Shown: positions 5,963 to 9,418 of the stretch, piece after piece
Position numbering within the stretch: position 1 is the first letter of the stretch
Layout: each line of letters opens with the position of its first letter
Assembly: GCA_031266255.1 (NCBI GenBank)
Contig: JAISBK010000096.1
Span: 1-9,418, forward strand
Source: Treponema sp.
Lineage (GTDB): Bacteria > Spirochaetota > Spirochaetia > Treponematales > Breznakiellaceae
Direction: 5' to 3'
DNA length: 9,418 nt
Made by a program: the position numbers and the translations under genes
The notes under the pieces: generated by a model
What the model saw: only the letters and a program-made list of their open reading frames with translations
Databases searched by the model: none
What the model was told of the DNA's origin: nothing

Positions 5963-6697
5963 TTATTTATTTTTAATTAATGGATATACTATTTTATTTT
6001 TTTCAATATGTTTTATATACAATTCTTCTAATGATTTTATATTTTTTGTTTCCTGTTCTTCTATGATTTTACCATCCTGCATTATTATACAGTAGTCAAT
6101 GAAATCATTCAGGAATTCTATAACATGACAGGATAATAGAATTGTCGTATTTTTGCTTTTATAATAATTCAGTAAGCTCTTTATTTTTAGGTTTGAAATA
6201 ATATCAAGTCCGTCATTCGGTTCATCCCATATTATCGTATCAATTTCTCCTATTAAGCTGATAATAATTTGTATCTTTTTCTTCATACCGGTTGAACAGT
6301 CACAAAAGCGTTTGATTAAAAAATCCTGTGCTTCGAAATATTTTATTAATTCTCTTGTCTCATCGGTTAATGTACTCTTTCCTGTTCTTAAAATTGTTGC
6401 TAATTCAATGTTTTCTATACAAGTCAATTTTTTATATAAATATTCCTCAGTAGGTAAATAAGCTATTTTCTTTCTAATATGTAAAAAATCATTTTCTTTC
6501 CTTGTACTTATATCATGGTGACAAACATTACCTGATGTGGGCAGATACAAACCTTCAATACAACGTAAAAGCGTAGTTTTTCCCGCACCATTATAGCCGA
6601 TTATACCATACAGTATACCGGGTAAAAATTGTAGGGTAATGTCATATATGCCGGATTTTTCATCAAAAAACTTGGTGAGATTTTCACATCGTATCAT
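5963..6697 (-). CDS. ABC transporter ATP-binding protein
   Basis: A 244-residue stand-alone nucleotide-binding subunit that should power the membrane protein encoded just upstream. Walker A is GYNGAGKTT (34-42), the signature loop is the degenerate CSTGMKKK (134-141), Walker B is IIWDEPNDGLD (155-165) with catalytic Glu159, and the H-loop His is 191 in LLSCHV. STGM-type signature loops and EP.DGLD occur in ABC-2-like exporters and immunity pumps. At the Q-loop, AYLPTEEYLY (79-88) has Thr83 where Gln is expected. The ATG overlaps the permease stop as ATGA (6694-6697), with AGAGGG five bases upstream inside the permease gene, so translation is coupled. Two sampled lines of this gene have roughly 18-30% G+C, far below the flanking core genes, which suggests transfer. 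The cargo cannot be told; lantibiotic-type immunity or peptide export is a guess. Confidence 0.92.
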   Translation of the reverse strand: MIRCENLTKFFDEKSGIYDITLQFLPGILYGIIGYNGAGKTTLLRCIEGLYLPTSGNVCHHDISTRKENDFLHIRKKIAYLPTEEYLYKKLTCIENIELATILRTGKSTLTDETRELIKYFEAQDFLIKRFCDCSTGMKKKIQIIISLIGEIDTIIWDEPNDGLDIISNLKIKSLLNYYKSKNTTILLSCHVIEFLNDFIDYCIIMQDGKIIEEQETKNIKSLEELYIKHIEKNKIVYPLIKNK

Positions 6698-7749
6698 AAA
6701 TACCCTCTTTCTATAAAATCGTTTTTTGCCATAACGAGTGCGATAAGTGCCGGAAAGATACTTACCAACATGATATATGGACTAACATATAATATATACA
6801 CCACAAGCCGAATATAAAGTGCATACACAATTATTTTCTTTAAAATATTTCCTCTCAAATAGACAATACCCATTGCTAATAACATTGTTGAAATAATAGC
6901 GAATAGATATATCAACAGTAACGTGATGTCAAGATACATTACGATAATTATATATTGCAATAAGACGATACCATAAAATGACAGTATAAACAGCACCGTT
7001 CTTTTAAAATGATACCTGAAATCCAATGAAACAACGGTATAAAATAACCAATTTGTTTTTATTACTGAATCAGACAATCCGATAAAGCCTATTGACAATA
7101 AAATAAACAATATTAATGGGATAAAAACAGGTTCAGTCATTTCATTTAATATATTCTTATACATGAATAATTCTATGCAAATAAATAGTGATACCGCAAT
7201 AATGATAATAGCCATTAACACCGAATCCCTATAATCATACAAAGTGCTTTTAATGACTGAATTTATATGCATTATATTTTTTGTTTTGTTTATTTTTCTT
7301 CCATTATTTCTTAAAATCATCACTAGCAATGATAAAAAAATGGAAAATGGAAATATGCAAAGTGTTTTCCATATATTAAAAGAAAAATCAACTATTATTC
7401 TATTTGAAAATATGAGTATAAAAAACAAAATCATAAGAATATTATTCAGCAATGATTTTTTTACAAAGAATATATACCTCAGCAAACGATTTGAATAATT
7501 ACTTTTTGCATAAAATGTTATTTTTTCTAAAACACTATATTCTTTTAAGGACATCATAATAGGTATAATTATGAGGGCAGAGAAAGTGATGATAAATTTA
7601 CTACCATTTAAGGTTACTTGTATATTAGTGTTCGTGTAAATCAAAGCACTGAGTATTATTATACCACCAATAATGGTAACCGGAGAGATTTTAATGAATT
7701 CTAGGATTCGTTTAAGTATCACTTTAATCCAAAATAGTAACAAGGCCAT
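6694..7749 (-). CDS. Polytopic membrane protein, likely ABC permease partner
   Basis: A 351-residue integral membrane protein with no recognisable soluble domain. Hydrophobic segments lie at about residues 21-40, 51-68, 101-120, 130-146, 177-197, 208-226, 250-272, 274-296 and 305-340, the last long enough for two passes, giving about ten. A basic stretch around 147-170 is probably cytoplasmic. There is no signal peptide with a cleavage site. I do not recognise the family; the permease role is inferred from the ATGA overlap with the ABC ATPase and the AT-rich composition both genes share. Translation starts at ATG 7749 with no good Shine-Dalgarno (an AGGG lies 11 bases off). A promoter at 7788-7760 puts the likely transcript start only a few bases before the ATG. 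Confidence 0.85.
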   Translation of the reverse strand: MALLLFWIKVILKRILEFIKISPVTIIGGIIILSALIYTNTNIQVTLNGSKFIITFSALIIIPIMMSLKEYSVLEKITFYAKSNYSNRLLRYIFFVKKSLLNNILMILFFILIFSNRIIVDFSFNIWKTLCIFPFSIFLSLLVMILRNNGRKINKTKNIMHINSVIKSTLYDYRDSVLMAIIIIAVSLFICIELFMYKNILNEMTEPVFIPLILFILLSIGFIGLSDSVIKTNWLFYTVVSLDFRYHFKRTVLFILSFYGIVLLQYIIIVMYLDITLLLIYLFAIISTMLLAMGIVYLRGNILKKIIVYALYIRLVVYILYVSPYIMLVSIFPALIALVMAKNDFIERGYL

Positions 7750-7759
7750 AATGATTTAT

Positions 7760-7788
7760 ACCCTATAGTATCTAAATATTTTTGTCAA
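7760..7788 (-). promoter_or_regulatory. Promoter of the ABC operon
   Basis: On the minus strand a perfect -35 TTGACA (7788-7783) is followed after 17 bases by TAGGGT (7765-7760), or after 15 bases by TATAGG (7767-7762). Either choice starts the transcript about 4-11 bases before the permease ATG at 7749, so the message would have almost no leader. The -10 assignment is uncertain. Confidence 0.6.
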
Positions 7789-7809
7789 TTGTTTTTTACC
7801 AACATCAGC

Positions 7810-7838
7810 GGTACAACCCGATGTCATCGGGCTGTACC
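7810..7838 (-). other. Long near-perfect hairpin upstream of the ABC promoter
   Basis: GGTACAACCCGATG (7810-7823) and CATCGGGCTGTACC (7825-7838) are inverted copies around a single T. The only mismatch, positions 7816 and 7832, is A-C in plus-strand RNA but G-U in minus-strand RNA, so the transcript from the chemotaxis gene side would pair fully: 13 pairs with a three-base loop. No U-run follows on either strand, so it is not a classical intrinsic terminator. It may end or stabilise the chemotaxis-gene message or mark an element edge. Confidence 0.7.
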
Positions 7839-8014
7839 ACCGTGGGAATGGAGCGCAGCAGAGACCAGAGGCAAACCGCAACGAAACGATGATAGAGTCG
7901 GTGGATGACTTAAGGCCTTTGGCATCTACAAGGGATCGGTCATTCCGCTGCATGCACCAACTTCGTTGGCGAACATGCCCACGGTAAATCTCCGCCAAAA
8001 CGTCATCTGAGATT
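7839..8014. other. Compact structured intergenic element (three-way junction plus hairpin)
   Basis: This stretch starts at the base after the long hairpin and ends at the chemotaxis gene's stop codon. P1 is ACCGTGG (7839-7845) with CCACGGT (7979-7985). P2 is GAATG (7846-7850) with CATTC (7941-7945), directly stacked on P1. P3 is GCATG (7950-7954) with CATGC (7974-7978), capped by CCAAC-TTC-GTTGG (7957-7969) and directly abutting P1. Inside P2, GATG (7904-7907) can pair with CATC (7923-7926). A further hairpin is AATCTC (7987-7992) with GAGATT (8009-8014). It could be a structured RNA, a small non-autonomous repeat element, or a decayed coding remnant. No known RNA family is recognised and the strand is unresolved. 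Confidence 0.4.
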
Positions 8015-9418
8015 CTAGCGAACGGTAAACCGCCGGATAGCCTCATCCAAAATAGCAAAACCCTGGCCGTTCTCTACCACAGACTCATGCGCACTCTGGG
8101 ACGATGCACATACCTCCGCTGTCCTATCTACCATCTCCCTCATCTGTCCCTGTATCTTCCCCATCATCCCAGAAAGCTGCCCCGCAATGCCCGTCAGTCT
8201 CTCTATCCCTTCCTTGATGGTCTTCGCCCCTCCCCTCACCCTTCCCGTAATCTGCTCTATCTGTTCAAGACTTTCTAATACCCGCTTCGAGTCAACCATC
8301 TGCCCTGCTACCGCCTCATTCATCTCTTTTACCACCCCCGTTATCACCTCCACAAGCCCATAGGTCTGCTGATACGTACTGGCTATGTATCCCGATATCG
8401 TGGTTATCTCCCCTATCTCTCCCCGAATCTCCCTGAGGGTTTCCTTGGAATTATTCGCCTGGGCCTGGGTCGTCTCCGACAGCTTGCGAATCTCGTCCGC
8501 TACCACCGCAAAACCCTTCCCCGCTTCCCCCGCATGAGCCGCTTCTATCGCCGCATTCATCGCTAGTAACTTGGTCTGTTGCGCCACATGGGCAATCTCC
8601 TTGTTCATTTCCCCCAATGTCTCTGAATAGACGCTGATATGCTTAACCGCCTCCTCTGACCTCCTGATATGATCCTGTTCTGCAAGGGAACTCTGGAGCG
8701 CCTGGTTCGCCTGCTCATTCAGGGAGACGATACGACTTTCGATAGTATGTATGGCATGGATCATGGTCTCGATAACCGATGCGGAAGCTTCCAGTTGTTT
8801 CACCTGGTCTTTGATGCAGCCATTGAGGTCCCCAATATCCGCCTCAATGCCGGTTACGGTCTGAATCGTGGTTTGGTTAACCAGGGAGGAGGCTTCCTGG
8901 GCATAGGTATCGGCCTGGTGAATCAACTGGTCAATCGCGGTTGCAGCTTCGGAAGAGCGCTGGCTGATGGTTTGTAGGGCGGTATCCCGGGAGCGCATGA
9001 GCTGAAAGGAGGAGGTGATATTGGTAATGAGGGCACTGATATGGGAATTGATGGCATTAAAGCCTTGGGAAAGACCAGAAACCTCGGCGGTTCCATATTC
9101 GGGGAGGGTACCGGAGAAATCTCCCTGGGCAATCACCGCGGAATAGGACTGGAGGTAGCGCAGGGGTTTGACGATGACCCGGGTGAATAGCAAAGATGCT
9201 AAGGCAGCGATGATAAAAAGAAGCATCCCTACAATAAAAATATGGAAGAGCGTACGGTTTGCCTCGCTAAAGATGACCTGGGTGGGGATGATGGAGACTA
9301 GGCGCCAGTCTGCCTCCGGCATGAGGGAAGAAGCGATGAACACCTCCTTATCCATCATGGAGAAGGAAGGGGCGGACAAGACAGATCCCCGGTAACGTTC
9401 CAGTCCTGATTCGGTAAA
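8015..9418 (-). CDS. Methyl-accepting chemotaxis protein (5' end outside window)
   Basis: The last 467 residues of a transmembrane chemoreceptor that passes ligand signals through CheW to the CheA kinase. The frame is open to the window edge, so the TTG at 9379 is internal. Order from the edge: the end of a periplasmic Cache-like sensor domain (ASSLMPEADWRLVSIIP), one membrane span (about residues 57-79 of the visible part), a HAMP domain beginning near TRVIVKPLRYL, a long coiled coil, and the signalling tip AQQTKLLAMNAAIEAA with AGEAGKGFAVVADEIRKL. The first span and most of the sensor are missing, so the ligand cannot be predicted. No C-terminal NWETF-like CheR tether is seen; it ends ...RRFTVR. 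It is transcribed towards the ABC operon, with 265 bases between its stop and that operon's start. Confidence 0.95.
   Translation of the reverse strand, partial: FTESGLERYRGSVLSAPSFSMMDKEVFIASSLMPEADWRLVSIIPTQVIFSEANRTLFHIFIVGMLLFIIAALASLLFTRVIVKPLRYLQSYSAVIAQGDFSGTLPEYGTAEVSGLSQGFNAINSHISALITNITSSFQLMRSRDTALQTISQRSSEAATAIDQLIHQADTYAQEASSLVNQTTIQTVTGIEADIGDLNGCIKDQVKQLEASASVIETMIHAIHTIESRIVSLNEQANQALQSSLAEQDHIRRSEEAVKHISVYSETLGEMNKEIAHVAQQTKLLAMNAAIEAAHAGEAGKGFAVVADEIRKLSETTQAQANNSKETLREIRGEIGEITTISGYIASTYQQTYGLVEVITGVVKEMNEAVAGQMVDSKRVLESLEQIEQITGRVRGGAKTIKEGIERLTGIAGQLSGMMGKIQGQMREMVDRTAEVCASSQSAHESVVENGQGFAILDEAIRRFTVR

Noticed and set aside
5775..8014. Integrated element bounded by a duplicated tRNA-Leu 3' end
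   Set aside because: The T-arm and acceptor sequence of the tRNA is not repeated anywhere to 8014, and there is no integrase, so no attachment sites can be named.
7756..8058. A 100-codon minus-strand reading frame overlapping the chemotaxis gene's 3' end
   Set aside because: It starts inside the chemotaxis gene, has no ribosome site, runs through the long hairpin into the ABC promoter and ends beside the permease start. The sequence is better explained by base pairing; the weak SLRFAS resemblance is kept only as a speculative finding.
8669..8977. A 102-codon plus-strand reading frame opposite the chemotaxis gene
   Set aside because: Glycine-rich shadow of the receptor's coiled-coil coding region, with no independent support.
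1..9418. CRISPR array or other short tandem direct repeats
   Set aside because: No regularly spaced direct repeat is visible anywhere in the window.

Overview
The window is bacterial and most likely from a spirochaete of the Treponema type, probably a free-living or gut treponeme. The evidence is the style of the proteins: an EF-G with HPVDSS in domain IV as in spirochaetal and mitochondrial-type factors, compact chromosomal ParA/ParB, and a MetA of the GAPVE type. The core genes are of roughly balanced base composition. The genus is an inference; no rRNA is present.

Layout. 1-510 (+) is the 3' end of an elongation factor G gene. It is followed by a small RecA/KaiC-like P-loop ATPase (551-1258, +). 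A Cof-type HAD phosphatase (1282-2103, -) converges on it. A divergent intergenic region then leads to a rightward run: parA (2223-2981), parB (2971-3855, 11-base overlap), metA (3938-4852) and deoD (4899-5603). A tRNA-Leu with anticodon CAG follows at 5691-5774 with its own strong promoter.

From 5775 the character changes. A 188-base region rich in nested inverted repeats (5775-5962) is followed by a strikingly AT-rich two-gene leftward operon. It encodes a polytopic membrane protein (7749-6694) and an ABC ATPase (6697-5963), joined by an ATGA overlap. A good promoter lies only a few bases before the permease ATG. Between this operon and the next gene lies a second compact region of inverted repeats (7810-8014). 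The window ends inside a methyl-accepting chemotaxis protein (8015-9418, -), whose N-terminus lies beyond the right edge.

How the genes fit together. The left two thirds are housekeeping: translation, chromosome segregation, methionine biosynthesis (the MetA residues predict acetyl-CoA rather than succinyl-CoA as donor) and purine salvage. The right third looks like an insertion of foreign DNA next to a tRNA gene: an AT-rich ABC export or immunity-type module with structured intergenic DNA on both sides. No integrase, transposase, reverse transcriptase, CRISPR array or tRNA-end duplication is visible. The most unusual signals are the two structured intergenic regions, especially 7810-8014, and the low-GC ABC module between them.
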